Assembly: GCA_018139225.1 (NCBI GenBank)
Contig: JAGSNX010000006.1
Coordinates: 62,001 to 126,000, forward strand
Source: Microvirga sp. SRT01
GTDB taxonomy: Bacteria; Pseudomonadota; Alphaproteobacteria; Sphingomonadales; Sphingomonadaceae
DNA: 64,000 nt
Reading direction: 5' to 3'
Below are positions 17,211-26,256 of this stretch, one piece after another. Under the pieces are notes generated by a model. The model worked only from the letters and a program-made list of their open reading frames with translations, searched no databases and was not told the DNA's origin. Numbering within the stretch: the first letter of the stretch is position 1; the number at the start of each line of letters is the position of its first letter. Position numbers and translations under genes: made by a program.

Positions 17211-17567
17211 TTAGACCGGCATGCTCATGATGTCCTTGTAGGCGGACAGCAGTTTGTTTCGGACCTGCAGCGTGGCTTCGAAGCCGACGCTGGCCTGCTG
17301 GCGGGCGAGCATCACCTTGGCGATGTCGACCGTCTCGCCGCGCTCGTAGCTTTCGGAGAGCTTGGCGGCCTCGTTCTGGCTGTCGTTGACGCTCTTCAGC
17401 GCACCTTCCAGCGTGTCGGCGAAGCTGGTCGGCTTCGCCTCCGTCGCGGCAGTGGGAGCCGGCGCGGCGCTGGCGCGGGCGAGCGCCTGATTGCGTTCGA
17501 GGATCTGGGCGCGAAGCTGCATCACGCGGTCGATGCCGCCGACACCGCCGACTGGACCGACGCTCAC
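17211..17567 (-). CDS. fliE: flagellar rod/MS-ring junction protein FliE
   Basis: A 118-residue protein whose C-terminal half is the conserved FliE domain (FADTLEGALKSVNDSQNEAAKLSESYERGETVDIAKVMLARQQASVGFEATLQVRNKLLSAYKDIMSMPV-type ending). FliE joins the rod to FliF and is the first export substrate. The N-terminal 45 residues are Ala-rich and variable. The ATG overlaps the stop of the FlbD-like gene by four bases. Confidence 0.94.
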   Translation of the reverse strand: MSVGPVGGVGGIDRVMQLRAQILERNQALARASAAPAPTAATEAKPTSFADTLEGALKSVNDSQNEAAKLSESYERGETVDIAKVMLARQQASVGFEATLQVRNKLLSAYKDIMSMPV

Positions 17568-18865
17568 GAGTTGGCCACCCGGGCGAGATCCTCACCCTGT
17601 TCGCGCGCCTTGGCGAGGCGATAGCGCAGCGTCCGTTCGGAAATGCCGAGCCGCTTCGCCGTCTCGATCCTGCTGCCGCCGCACGCCTTCAGCGTCTCGC
17701 GGATCGCCGCGAACTCGCTCATCTGCACGACGTTGCCCAAGGTGGAGGGTGACGTCGCCTCGACCGGAGCCGCCGCCTGCACGGGGGCGGACGCGGGCTG
17801 GAAGGTGAAGGCGACGCGGCGGTCGAACACGATATGCTCGGCCTCGATCGTGGCACCGCCGGCGAAGAGCAGCGCGCGCTGGATCACATTCTCCAGCTCG
17901 CGGACATTGCCTGGCCAGTCGTGCTGGACCAGCGCCTCGATCGCGCGGTGCGTCGGCCACGGCACCACGGCGCGGGTGCCGGCATGGCGCAGGATCATCG
18001 TCGCGGCGAGCGCCGGGATATCCTGCGGCCGGTCGGCGAGCGAGCGCGTCGTCAGCGGGAAGACGGCGAGGCGGTAATAGAGATCGGCGCGGAAGCGGCC
18101 TGCGGCGACTTCGGACTGGAGGTCGCGGTTGGCGCAGGCGACGACGCGCACGTCGATCGGCTGCGGCACGGAGGCGCCGATCGGCACCACCTCGCGCTCC
18201 TGCAACACGCGCAGCAGCTTCGCCTGAAGCGACAGCGGCATCTCCGCGATCTCGTCGAGCAGGATCGTGCCGCCCTCCGCCGCGCGGAAAAAGCCCTCGC
18301 CACCCGAAGACGCGCCGGTGAACGCGCCCTTCTGGTGACCGAACAGCAACGCTTCCAGCATCGATTCGGGCAGGGCTGCGCAGTTGATCGCAATGAAGGG
18401 CTTGGCGGCGCGGGTCGATCCCATATGGATCGCGCGTGCCAGCACTTCCTTGCCGGTGCCGGTGGGGCCGTTGATGAGGACGGTGATGTCCGCCTGCGCC
18501 ACCCGTTCGGCCAGCGCGAACAGCGCCAGCGTCTCCGGATCGGCGGCGGTCGGCATCTCCGGCCCGCCGACCAGCGCGCGGACCATCGCGGAACCCACCG
18601 CGGCATCGTTGGCGTCGAAGGTCACGCGGTGCGGCGCACCGTCGCGACCCGGCACCACGGACGGACCTTCGCCCGGTGTCGGCTCGGCGAGGATCACGGT
18701 GCGCGCGGGAGCCGGAGCGGCCTCCCCGGCGCAGACCATGAACAGGTCGCCCGGCAAGGGCTGGCCGGTTTCGAACGAGCCGATACCGAGCCCCTGCGCG
18801 CGCAACGACGACAGCAGCGCGTAGCGGGTCTGGGTGACGGCGGCAGACGGAAAAATCGAACGCAA
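17564..18865 (-). CDS. flbD: sigma-54-dependent flagellar activator, FlbD-like
   Basis: A 433-residue activator. An N-terminal region of about 105 residues lacks a recognisable phospho-acceptor, followed by an AAA+ domain with Walker A GPTGTGKE (133-140), the sigma-54 contact loop GAFTGA (180-185) and Walker B ILLDEIAE (201-208), and a C-terminal Fis-type helix-turn-helix (KACGGSRIETAKRLGISERTLRYRL). I use the TTG start at 18865, which has AGGGGG about ten bases upstream. It heads the fliE-fliS run and is the obvious activator for the five sigma-54 promoters in the window. Confidence 0.88.
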   Translation of the reverse strand: MRSIFPSAAVTQTRYALLSSLRAQGLGIGSFETGQPLPGDLFMVCAGEAAPAPARTVILAEPTPGEGPSVVPGRDGAPHRVTFDANDAAVGSAMVRALVGGPEMPTAADPETLALFALAERVAQADITVLINGPTGTGKEVLARAIHMGSTRAAKPFIAINCAALPESMLEALLFGHQKGAFTGASSGGEGFFRAAEGGTILLDEIAEMPLSLQAKLLRVLQEREVVPIGASVPQPIDVRVVACANRDLQSEVAAGRFRADLYYRLAVFPLTTRSLADRPQDIPALAATMILRHAGTRAVVPWPTHRAIEALVQHDWPGNVRELENVIQRALLFAGGATIEAEHIVFDRRVAFTFQPASAPVQAAAPVEATSPSTLGNVVQMSEFAAIRETLKACGGSRIETAKRLGISERTLRYRLAKAREQGEDLARVANS

Positions 18866-19157
18866 GGCTGAATACCCCCTGGAATGCTGAAGCTTTGCGC
18901 CCGGTTCGGTAAACGCGGAGTAAACACCTTGCCGGGGGCGGCAGATATTTTCCGGGCGCGCGCGAGCGTGTCGTACGCGGGGTTCATCCTACGGGCGCGG
19001 ACACACCCGTGAGGGTGCCGATCCGCCGCCGAAAGCTATTTCGCGACCGCTCATTTTTTCCGCTTAAGTCGCGGCCTTCCCTGTCGTTCCTTGCTGTGAC
19101 GGCTCGGCCCTCCGCTCTGGGGGCGGCGGGGAAGCCGTAGACCAACGGAGACAGATG
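18866..19157. other. divergent intergenic region, flbD-like / flagellin
   Basis: About 290 bases between the divergent regulator and flagellin genes. On the plus strand it holds the weak sigma-28-like element at 19064-19090 and a GGAG ribosome site at 19147-19150. I found no convincing sigma-54 element (GG-N10-GC with flanking consensus) for either gene, so the promoter of the flbD-fliE operon remains unidentified. Confidence 0.5.
19064..19090 (+). promoter_or_regulatory. possible sigma-28-type promoter for flagellin
   Basis: TTAA, a 15-base spacer, then GTCGTTCC. The -10 half (GTCGTT) and the spacing equal those before fliD and flgM, but the -35 half is TTAA rather than TAAA. Transcription would begin near 19096, leaving a leader of about 60 bases before the flagellin ATG. 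Late expression from sigma-28 is what is expected for flagellin; the sequence match alone is modest. Confidence 0.45.
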
Positions 19158-20513
19158 ATGACCGTTATCGCGACCAACACCTCGGCAATGCGCGCTGCCA
19201 ACGCTTCGATGAGCGCGTCCTCCGCGCTGTCGACGGCAATGGAGCGCCTCTCGACCGGCAAGCGTATCAATTCGGCCAAGGACGACGCCGCCGGCCTGGC
19301 GATCTCGAACCGCATGGCGAGCCAGGCGCGCAGCATGGCGATGGCCGTCCGCAACGCCAACGACGGCATGAGCCTGGCGCAGACCGCGGAAGGCGCGCTC
19401 GGCGAGGTCACCTCGATGTTGCAGCGTATGAAGGAACTGGCCACCCAGTCGGCCACCGGCACACTGCGCGACTCGGATCGCACCGCCCTGCAGGCCGAGA
19501 TGTCGCAGCTGACCAGCGAAATCGCCAATGTCAGCAAGACCACCACCTTCAACGGTGTCAAGCTGCTCGACGGCAGCGCCAGCACGATCAAGCTCCAGAC
19601 CGGCATCAACTCCGGCGAGACGATCGACATGAAGATGGTCAAGGCGACCAGCGCCGACCTCGGTCTTCAGGCGCAGGTGACGAGCACAGTCGTGACCGCT
19701 GCCCTGGGTGCAGGCGATTTGCAGATCAACGGCGGCGCCGACATCATCGCAGCGTCGGCCAACGCCAGCTTGGTCGCCACGGCGGTCAATGCACAGAGCA
19801 GCACGACCCGCGTCTCGGCGACGGCAGAAAACTCGATGACCGTCGCCGTTGGTGCGGTCGCCAGCTCCGGCGCGCTGACGATCAACGGCCTGTCCGTTAC
19901 GCTCAGCCCGGCCGAAAGCAACGCAGAGGCGTTGGCCGCCAAGATCAATCAGGTGTCGGGCTCGGGTGGCAACATCGTCGCCAGCACCGAGAGCGGTCGA
20001 CTGAAGCTGACCGCCAAGGACGGCACCAACATCACGCTCGGCGGCACGACCACCGGCCTGTCCGATGCCAAGGGCATCGACAATGCCAGCTTGGCCTCGG
20101 TCACGACGGCGGCGGTCGGTCGCGTCACCCTGACGGCGGAGCCGGGCGCGGCGCTGAACATCACCGGCACGGGCACGGCCGATGCGGGCCTGACAGTCGG
20201 CAGCACGTCGGCGGTGTCGATTGGTAGCCAGACCGGAGCCTCGGCAGCGATGGCGGTGATCGATGCGGCGCTTGACAAAATCTCCGCCGGTCGCGGCGAT
20301 CTGGGTGCGGTGCAGAACCGCCTTCAGTCGACGGTCAACAACCTGACCACCACGTCGACCAACCTGATGGATGCCAAGAGCCGGATTGAGGACGCGGACT
20401 TCTCCGCCGAATCGACCGCCCTCGCCAAGGCGCAGATCCTCAGCCAGGCTTCGACCGCGATGCTCGCCCAGGCGAACCAGTCGCAGCAGTCCGTGCTGAA
20501 GCTGCTCCAGTAA
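19158..20513 (+). CDS. fliC: flagellin
   Basis: A 451-residue flagellin with the conserved D0/D1 regions at both ends ([20 protein letters not shown] and [20 protein letters not shown] near the N-terminus; [27 protein letters not shown] near the C-terminus). Residues from about 165 to 360 form a Thr/Ala/Gly-rich surface-exposed insert. Two ATGs lie in tandem; the second (19158) has GGAG seven bases upstream and is preferred, giving MTVIATNTS. It is the only flagellin gene in the window. A strong bidirectional terminator follows. Confidence 0.95.
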   Translation: MTVIATNTSAMRAANASMSASSALSTAMERLSTGKRINSAKDDAAGLAISNRMASQARSMAMAVRNANDGMSLAQTAEGALGEVTSMLQRMKELATQSATGTLRDSDRTALQAEMSQLTSEIANVSKTTTFNGVKLLDGSASTIKLQTGINSGETIDMKMVKATSADLGLQAQVTSTVVTAALGAGDLQINGGADIIAASANASLVATAVNAQSSTTRVSATAENSMTVAVGAVASSGALTINGLSVTLSPAESNAEALAAKINQVSGSGGNIVASTESGRLKLTAKDGTNITLGGTTTGLSDAKGIDNASLASVTTAAVGRVTLTAEPGAALNITGTGTADAGLTVGSTSAVSIGSQTGASAAMAVIDAALDKISAGRGDLGAVQNRLQSTVNNLTTTSTNLMDAKSRIEDADFSAESTALAKAQILSQASTAMLAQANQSQQSVLKLLQ

Positions 20514-20615
20514 TCCGAACGGTCGGATCGATCCCGGCGCCAGCCCCCCAAGCCTGACAGGGCGCCGGCATCGGCCCTATTCGCCGCCTCCCCAGGCATT
20601 GGCGATAGGGCGAAG

Positions 20616-20649
20616 AAAACCCCGACGGTCGCGAGACCGCCGGGGTTTT
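20616..20649. terminator. bidirectional rho-independent terminator
   Basis: Arms AAAACCCCG...CGGTC and GACCG...CGGGGTTTT pair around a GCGA loop with one mismatch; T-runs end the hairpin on both strands. It lies between the convergent flagellin and metalloprotease genes and would stop transcription from either side. Confidence 0.9.
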
Positions 20650-20711
20650 CCGTTTTCGACTCTCCGTTTAGGAGCGCGACGCGCGACCCACCGGGCCGCG
20701 CATGCGTTCGG

Positions 20712-21905
20712 TCAGGCGAAGCTGACGGTCGTCTTCACCGCGCGGCGACGGCGGAGAGCGCCACCGACCAGCCCGAAGCCGCCGATCATCATCGCCCACG
20801 TCGCGGGCTCCGGCACGGCGAGGTTGCCGCCGACCGACTGGATGAAGCCGGTCGAGAAATAGGCATCCCTGTTCCTCAGCACGTCGAGACGAACGTCCCA
20901 GCCCATCGCGTCATAGGCGGCGAGATCGAGCGCCTCGACGGCACCCATCTGGCCGCGGCCGAGCGTCGGATCGAGCAGGCCGAGGATTTCGGGCGATGGC
21001 GGCGTGTCGAGCCAATGCGACGCCTGCTGGCCGTTGCCGTTGGCGCGACCAGTGGAGAAGTACGAGTTGGCGTCGTAGATCGTCTGGCCGCGATCGAGCG
21101 AGAAATACGGATTGCCGCCGATCGCCCAGTCCAGCACGCCCGCCGATGCGCTCTGCTCGCTGTAGCGGAACAGGTCCCAGATCGACATGATCGCGAAACC
21201 GTTCAGGTTGCCGCCGAAACCCGTGTTGCCGTCATAGACGTCGACGCCCGACCGAAAGCCGAGCGCGTGGCCGATCTCGTGGATCGCGACGGCCAGGAAG
21301 TCGAAGCTGCCGGCAGTGATGCCGTCGCTGGCGTTGAAGTCGAAGGCGAAGCTGGACGAGAAGCTGACCGAGCCATCGATCTGGTTCGGGTTGTTCGCGG
21401 CGTATGTCGGCGTCAGGCCGAGCGCCTTCATCAGCGAAGTGTTGGCCGACAGCGCCGAATTGTTGGCGCTGGCATCGTTGTCGATGACGCGGGTCAACGG
21501 CAGTTGCACGCCGTTGCCGTTCGCATTCGGGCCGGAGATGACCGCATCGACGGCCACGCCGCCGACGAAGTTGCTGCTGCGGGTGTTGGGCAGCAACGTC
21601 TGCATGTCGAGCGCGGTGGTGCGCGAGCGGTCGAGCGCGCGGAGCACGTCGCCGGTATAGGCGACGTTCGTCGTGCTGCCGGTGGAACCCAGAATGCCCG
21701 GCCCGAGCGCGCTGAAGCCGACGTTGAGGTTCACGCTGCTGTTGTTGCGAAGCACGCTTTCCCAGAAGTTCGCCGCGGTGCGGAAGCCGTTATAGGCAGC
21801 CGTGCCCTGCTCGACTCCGCCCGTGTTGAACAGGTTGATCGTAATAGCCGATGCCGGCTGCGCGACGACGAGCGCCGCGACCGCGGCGAGTGCGTACTTC
21901 TTCAT
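20712..21905 (-). CDS. secreted zinc metalloprotease-like protein with PEPxxWA-CTERM signal
   Basis: A 397-residue protein with a signal peptide (1-20, cut after PASA), a metzincin-like zinc site HEIGHALGF at about 209-217, and a C-terminal sorting signal (VPEPATWAMMIGGFGLVGGA followed by RRRR, from about residue 364). Such proteins resemble the NF038122-type PEP-CTERM metalloproteases of sphingomonads; the sorting signal implies transient membrane anchoring and processing by an exosortase-like system not seen in this window. It interrupts the flagellar cluster and is transcribed on its own; the 152-base upstream gap is AT-richer than its surroundings. Confidence 0.87.
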   Translation of the reverse strand: MKKYALAAVAALVVAQPASAITINLFNTGGVEQGTAAYNGFRTAANFWESVLRNNSSVNLNVGFSALGPGILGSTGSTTNVAYTGDVLRALDRSRTTALDMQTLLPNTRSSNFVGGVAVDAVISGPNANGNGVQLPLTRVIDNDASANNSALSANTSLMKALGLTPTYAANNPNQIDGSVSFSSSFAFDFNASDGITAGSFDFLAVAIHEIGHALGFRSGVDVYDGNTGFGGNLNGFAIMSIWDLFRYSEQSASAGVLDWAIGGNPYFSLDRGQTIYDANSYFSTGRANGNGQQASHWLDTPPSPEILGLLDPTLGRGQMGAVEALDLAAYDAMGWDVRLDVLRNRDAYFSTGFIQSVGGNLAVPEPATWAMMIGGFGLVGGALRRRRAVKTTVSFA

Positions 21906-22057
21906 GGTCTTTAAACCCCCGTTATGCGGGGCCGTTCTCCGGCCCGCGATACGAAGGTTAAAGCAAGGTTAATCTTGTTCGTAAAGGCCTAGTCCCGTTT
22001 CGGAACGACCTGAGGTAAAAAAGTAACAGCGGTTTCATGTTGTGCCGCAACAATCGT

Positions 22058-22831
22058 TTAGCTGCGTCCCATCGCCTTTTTCAGCCTTGCGTGTGCCGCC
22101 GCCTTGATCTGGCAGACCCGCGCTGCGCCGACGCCCAGCACCTGCCCGATTTCCTCCAGGTTGAGTTCCTCGATATAGTAGAGCTGGATCACCTGCGCCT
22201 CGCGCTCCGGCAGGGCGGTGATCGCTGCGATCAGCCGCGTGCGCACCTCGCCTTCGGCCAGCTGCTCGAACGCGTCGGGGCCGTTATCGGCGAACCAGGG
22301 CAGGTCGTCGGCATAGACTTCGTCGATTGAGTCGAATCGGACCGCTTCCGCCGTGGCATAGTCGGTGCGCAGCCGCTCGACCGTCACGTCCAGCTTCATC
22401 GCGAGCGTCGCCTCGTCCGGCGCGCGGCCGGTGGCGCGGGTCAGCTCCGCGACCGCGTTGCTATAGAGCCGCCTCCGCTTCATCGCGCCGCGCGTGGTGG
22501 TCGCCTGACGCCGCAGTTCGTCGATCATCGCGCCGCGTACGCGCGTGACGCAATATTGCTTGAACGTGACCTGCCCGCGATCCTCGAACCCGGCCGCCGC
22601 CTCGACCAGCGCGACGAGGCCGACCTGCACCAGATCCTCGACCTCGACGATCGTCGACATCGATCCGTGCACATGCCACGCCAGCCTGCGCACCAGCGGC
22701 AGATGCTGCCGCACCAGTGCGTCGCGGTCGGTGGCGCGCTGGCCGGGGCGATAGGTGAGGGGGGCCGCGACCGGGCCGGCCATCAGCGGGCTGGCATCGG
22801 CGAACGCATGGCGCATCGGTTCGGCGCTCAT
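22058..22831 (-). CDS. fliA: flagellar sigma factor FliA (sigma-28)
   Basis: A 257-residue sigma-70-family factor without region 1. Region 2 contains LVRRLAWHVHGSMSTIVEVEDLVQVGLVALVEAAAGFEDRG-type sequence and region 4 ends in a helix-turn-helix (LPEREAQVIQLYYIEELNLEEIGQVLGVGAARVCQIKAAAHARLKKAM). This is the FliA/WhiG group that reads late flagellar promoters. The ATG at 22831 overlaps the flhA stop by four bases; longer upstream in-frame starts lie within flhA. FlgM, its likely antagonist, is encoded at 26243-26539. Confidence 0.94.
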   Translation of the reverse strand: MSAEPMRHAFADASPLMAGPVAAPLTYRPGQRATDRDALVRQHLPLVRRLAWHVHGSMSTIVEVEDLVQVGLVALVEAAAGFEDRGQVTFKQYCVTRVRGAMIDELRRQATTTRGAMKRRRLYSNAVAELTRATGRAPDEATLAMKLDVTVERLRTDYATAEAVRFDSIDEVYADDLPWFADNGPDAFEQLAEGEVRTRLIAAITALPEREAQVIQLYYIEELNLEEIGQVLGVGAARVCQIKAAAHARLKKAMGRS

Positions 22832-24903
22832 GCGGCCAGCGCCTGCGGCTGATGCGCGCCGCCGATGATCGCGACGACCTCCACGGCCTTCTCCTCGGGC
22901 ACTTCGAAGAACGACAGCACCGGCGTGTCGGGAAGACAGGTCTTGACCAGCTTGCGCACGGCGATGCGGATCGTGGGCTGAACGACGAGGGCGAAGGGCT
23001 TGGCCTCCGCCAGCAGCGGCTGTGCCGCCATCTGCAGCGCCTCGACGATACGCCGGCCGAGATCGGGTTCGATGACGTGGCGACGGGCGGTATCCGCGCG
23101 CATCGCCTGTCCCAGCAGACCTTCCAATTGTCCCTCCAGCGTCATGACGCGCAGCGGCTCGCGGACGCCGCACAGTTTCTGGATGATGAGCGGGCCGAGT
23201 GCGGGGCGGATCGCCTCCATCAGCTCCTCCGGATCGTGGGTGCGCTGCGCGGCGGTGGCGAGCGCGGCGGCGATGCGGCGGAATTCCTTGAGCGAGATGT
23301 TCTCGGCCAGCAGTCCCTTCAGGACCGCGGTCAGCGTCGTCAGCGGCAGCGGGGCGGGGCAGAGCGACGCCACCAGCTGGCCGGCGCGATCCTTCAGCCC
23401 GTCGAGCAGCGACTGGACCTCGTCCGGCCCCAGCAGCTCGGACGCATGCACGCCCAGCACGTGGTTCAGATGCGTCGCCATGACGGTGCCGGGATCGACC
23501 ACCAGATAGCCCGCGCCGGTCGCCGCATCGGCGTCACCGGACGCGATCCAGGTGGCGTCGAGGCCGAAGGTCGGGTCCTTGGTCGCCTTGCCGGACAGCG
23601 AGCCGAAGGCCTGACCGGTGTCGAGCGCCAGCATCTCGTCGGGCGACACCTGATCCTCGCCGACGCAGACGCCGTTGACCATGATGCGATAGGTGTATGG
23701 GGCGAGATTGATGTCGTCGCGCACCCGGCATTGCGGCACGACGAAGCCCAACTCCTTCGACAATTGCCGGCGGACGCCGGTGATCCGGCCCATCAGCGGC
23801 GCACCGCGACGCTCGTCCACCAGCGGCACGAGGCCGTAGCCGATGTCGAGATTGACCTGCATCGCGTCGGTGACCTCGTCCCATGCGATCTTCGATGGAT
23901 CGGGCGTTTCCTCGGCGATAGGGGCGGGGACGAAGGCGGGGCGGGCGGCGATCTGGCGCAGCTTCCACGCGGCGAAACCGGCGATACCGGCAGCGGTCAG
24001 GATGATGAGGTGCGGCATTCCCGGCAGCAGGCCGAGCAGGCCCAGGATGACCGCGACGGGGGTCCAGGTGCGGGGCGACCCGAACTGGCCGCCGATCTGG
24101 CCGGCGAGATCCTTGTCGGACGACACGCGGGTCACGATCGCGGCGGCGGCGATCGACAGCATCAACGACGGCAACTGCGCGACCAGCGCGTCGCCGATGG
24201 CGAGCAGGATATAGCCTTTGGCGGCGTCGGCGATCGACATGCCGTGGCTGACCGGCCCGAGGATCAGGCCGCCGACGACGTTCGCCGCCAGGATCAGCAT
24301 CGCGGCGACGGCGTCGCCCTTCACGAACTTGGACGAACCGTCCATCGAACCGTAGAAATCGGCTTCGGTCGAGACTTCGACGCGGCGCGCCTTGGCTTCA
24401 TCGGGCGTGATGAGGCCGGCGTTCAGGTCGGCGTCGATCGCCATCTGCTTGCCGGGCAACGCATCTAGGGTGAAGCGCGCGCTGACCTCGGACACGCGGC
24501 CCGCGCCCTTGGTCACGACGATCAGGTTGATGATCATCAGGATCGCGAACACGAAGATGCCGACGACATAGTCGCCGCCGATCAGGAACGTGCCGAACGC
24601 CTCGATGACGTGGCCCGCCGCGCTCTCGCCCTCATGCCCGTGGACCAGCACGATGCGGGTCGAGGCGACGTTGAGGCCGAGGCGGAACAGCGTCGCGAAC
24701 AGCAGCACGGTCGGGAAGGACGAAAAGTCGAGCGGCTTCTGCGCGTTCAGCGCGACCATCAGCACCGCAAGGCTGATCGCGATGTTGGCGATGAAGAACA
24801 CGTCGAGCAGCGGCGCCGGGATCGGCACCACCATGACCACGACCAGCAGCAGGATCGCGAGCGGCAGCGCCGTCCCGCGGGCATTGGCGAGCAATTTGCC
24901 CAT
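22828..24903 (-). CDS. flhA: flagellar export apparatus protein FlhA
   Basis: A 691-residue protein with eight N-terminal transmembrane helices (about residues 10-320), the conserved FHIPEP-like loop with DADLNAGLITPDEAKARR, and a large cytosolic domain (about 340-691) that binds chaperone-substrate complexes. It forms the nonameric export ring. It follows the transglycosylase gene by one base and overlaps fliA, giving a three-gene operon from the sigma-54 site at 25765-25779. Confidence 0.96.
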   Translation of the reverse strand: MGKLLANARGTALPLAILLLVVVMVVPIPAPLLDVFFIANIAISLAVLMVALNAQKPLDFSSFPTVLLFATLFRLGLNVASTRIVLVHGHEGESAAGHVIEAFGTFLIGGDYVVGIFVFAILMIINLIVVTKGAGRVSEVSARFTLDALPGKQMAIDADLNAGLITPDEAKARRVEVSTEADFYGSMDGSSKFVKGDAVAAMLILAANVVGGLILGPVSHGMSIADAAKGYILLAIGDALVAQLPSLMLSIAAAAIVTRVSSDKDLAGQIGGQFGSPRTWTPVAVILGLLGLLPGMPHLIILTAAGIAGFAAWKLRQIAARPAFVPAPIAEETPDPSKIAWDEVTDAMQVNLDIGYGLVPLVDERRGAPLMGRITGVRRQLSKELGFVVPQCRVRDDINLAPYTYRIMVNGVCVGEDQVSPDEMLALDTGQAFGSLSGKATKDPTFGLDATWIASGDADAATGAGYLVVDPGTVMATHLNHVLGVHASELLGPDEVQSLLDGLKDRAGQLVASLCPAPLPLTTLTAVLKGLLAENISLKEFRRIAAALATAAQRTHDPEELMEAIRPALGPLIIQKLCGVREPLRVMTLEGQLEGLLGQAMRADTARRHVIEPDLGRRIVEALQMAAQPLLAEAKPFALVVQPTIRIAVRKLVKTCLPDTPVLSFFEVPEEKAVEVVAIIGGAHQPQALAA

Positions 24904-24904
24904 C

Positions 24905-25729
24905 TCAGTTCCCCATCCGGCTGAGCATCATGTACGCCAGCCGCGCGGTATCGGGCGTGGGGCGCAGGACGCTGTTCGTCGCGCCCTCCAGCTTCCCCTG
25001 CGCCCACGACAGCGCATCGGCGGCGCTTTCGTTGTTGCCGGTGACGACGGTGGCGTCGCCCATGTTCAGTGCCTGTGCGGCGAAGGTCAGGTTGGCGTTG
25101 CGCGTCTCGTCGACGGTGTCGGACGCTGCGCCCAGCTTGGTGGCGAAGCGCTGATACACCTGCTCCAGCGAGCGCGGGCTGCCGTTGCTGGCGTAGAAGA
25201 CGCTGCGGTTGGCGCGCGCGGCGGACGGGAACAGCGCCGCGGCGCTGGCGTCCGGATTGCGCTCCCGCGCCGACAGGAACTTGGTCGCGCCGCCGATCCC
25301 CAGAAAATGCGCCATGTACAGGTCGGTGCCGGTCGCGGACCGGCCCAGCGAACCCTCGATCGCGTCCTTGTTGTCGGCGGCGTGCTCGGCGGCCATCAGG
25401 CTGGCGGCGGCTGGATCGTTGCGCAGGTTCAGGATCGCCTGACGTGCACCCGGCGCGACCGTGTAGCGGCCCGACGCGGTCTGACCGATCGAGTTCGCGG
25501 CCCAGCCCATGCCGTGTTCCGCGCCGTGCTTCTTGACGATGCCTAGCCAGCTCGATTCGATGAACTGGTACAGGCCGGACGCGGAGGAGGTGCCCGAGCG
25601 GGCATTGGCGTTGAAGCCGCTTTCCAGCTTGGCCTGCCCCATCAGGTAATCGAAATCGACGCCGGTCGTACTCGACGCCTGCGCGATGGCCGACTGGATG
25701 CGGCTCGTGTTGATGGGACTGACGGTCAC
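24905..25729 (-). CDS. flagellar lytic transglycosylase (SLT domain)
   Basis: A 274-residue protein with an SLT-type lysozyme-like domain at about residues 20-170. The catalytic glutamate is in GQAKLESGFN, followed by SSASGLYQFIESSWL and, further on, YMAHFLGIGGATKFL. No signal peptide is visible, as in FlgJ-type enzymes that leave through the flagellar pathway. The window's FlgJ lacks a muramidase domain, so this enzyme probably opens the peptidoglycan for the rod. It leads the operon with flhA and fliA. Confidence 0.88.
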   Translation of the reverse strand: MTVSPINTSRIQSAIAQASSTTGVDFDYLMGQAKLESGFNANARSGTSSASGLYQFIESSWLGIVKKHGAEHGMGWAANSIGQTASGRYTVAPGARQAILNLRNDPAAASLMAAEHAADNKDAIEGSLGRSATGTDLYMAHFLGIGGATKFLSARERNPDASAAALFPSAARANRSVFYASNGSPRSLEQVYQRFATKLGAASDTVDETRNANLTFAAQALNMGDATVVTGNNESAADALSWAQGKLEGATNSVLRPTPDTARLAYMMLSRMGN

Positions 25730-25764
25730 GGTTGCTGGATCACCTCTGTTCGAAGTGCATCACA

Positions 25765-25779
25765 GCAAGGGGCGTGCCA
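25765..25779 (-). promoter_or_regulatory. sigma-54 promoter for transglycosylase-flhA-fliA operon
   Basis: On the minus strand: TGGCAC-GCCCC-TTGC, a perfect match to the -24/-12 consensus. Transcription would start near 25753, about 24 bases before the transglycosylase ATG. It places fliA under sigma-54 control. Confidence 0.85.
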
Positions 25780-25810
25780 GTTTGTTGCTAACCGGAACCC
25801 AAGGCTCATC

Positions 25811-25897
25811 CGTCACCGCAGCGAAAGCTGAGGTCTCCTGTCTTTGGAGGTCAGATCAGGGATGGAGCCGCTTAACCCCAGCTTTCGCCGGGGTGGC
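25811..25897. repeat. sphingomonad-type dispersed inverted repeat
   Basis: Two related arms in opposite orientation: 25811-25838 (beginning CGTCACCGCAGCGAAAGCTG) and the inverse at about 25873-25897 (containing CCCCAGCTTTCGCCGGGGTG). Similar sequence recurs at 28378-28470. It sits between the flgN-like gene and the sigma-54 site of the transglycosylase operon. Confidence 0.6.
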
Positions 25898-25944
25898 GGG
25901 GAAGGGCGGGTGACGGCGCTGGCGAGCAGTGCGCGCCCACCGCC

Positions 25945-26256
25945 TTACGCGTAGGCGTTCACCATCGGCCGGTGACCGGCAAAGCTGTCGCCGGTCAAGG
26001 TTTGCAGGCGGCGGCGAGTATTTGCCGCCATAAGGTTCACATAGATCCGGCACGTCTCGTTCAGCCGGTTCGCCTCATCGGCCAGCGCACGCAGCTCGGG
26101 CGCGGCGGGGCCGGTGCCGGCAACGGCGATCGCCTCGATCCCGGCCAGCTTGTCGGCGGTGGCGCGTTCAAGACCGCGGACATCGTTGGACTTCAGCGCG
26201 GCGATCTCCGCATGCAGGGCGTCAATTACCCGAATCAGAGCATCACGCCTTTGCAT
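25945..26256 (-). CDS. FlgN-like flagellar chaperone
   Basis: A 103-residue helical protein (RRDALIRVIDALHAEIAALKSNDVRGLERATADKLAGIEAI...LADEANRLNETCRIYVNLMAANTRRRLQTL). The pattern of a long N-terminal helix and a C-terminal N-E-x-x-R-I-Y-V-N segment resembles FlgN, the export chaperone for FlgK and FlgL, both encoded in this window. It overlaps flgM by 14 bases, which is the common flgM-flgN arrangement. Sequence conservation in this family is low, so position carries much of the weight. Confidence 0.72.
   Translation of the reverse strand: MQRRDALIRVIDALHAEIAALKSNDVRGLERATADKLAGIEAIAVAGTGPAAPELRALADEANRLNETCRIYVNLMAANTRRRLQTLTGDSFAGHRPMVNAYA

Noticed and set aside
17567-17650. A GG-N10-GC match upstream of fliE inside the FlbD-like gene
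   Set aside because: Only the dinucleotides match; the rest of the -24 and -12 boxes do not, and fliE is coupled to the preceding gene.
18866-19157. A sigma-54 promoter for flagellin or the flbD operon
   Set aside because: TTGC occurs in the region, but no GG lies at the required ten-base distance from the GC.
22852-24468. A 538-codon plus-strand frame opposite flhA
   Set aside because: Shadow of flhA; composition is Arg/Gly/Asp-rich and no family is recognisable.
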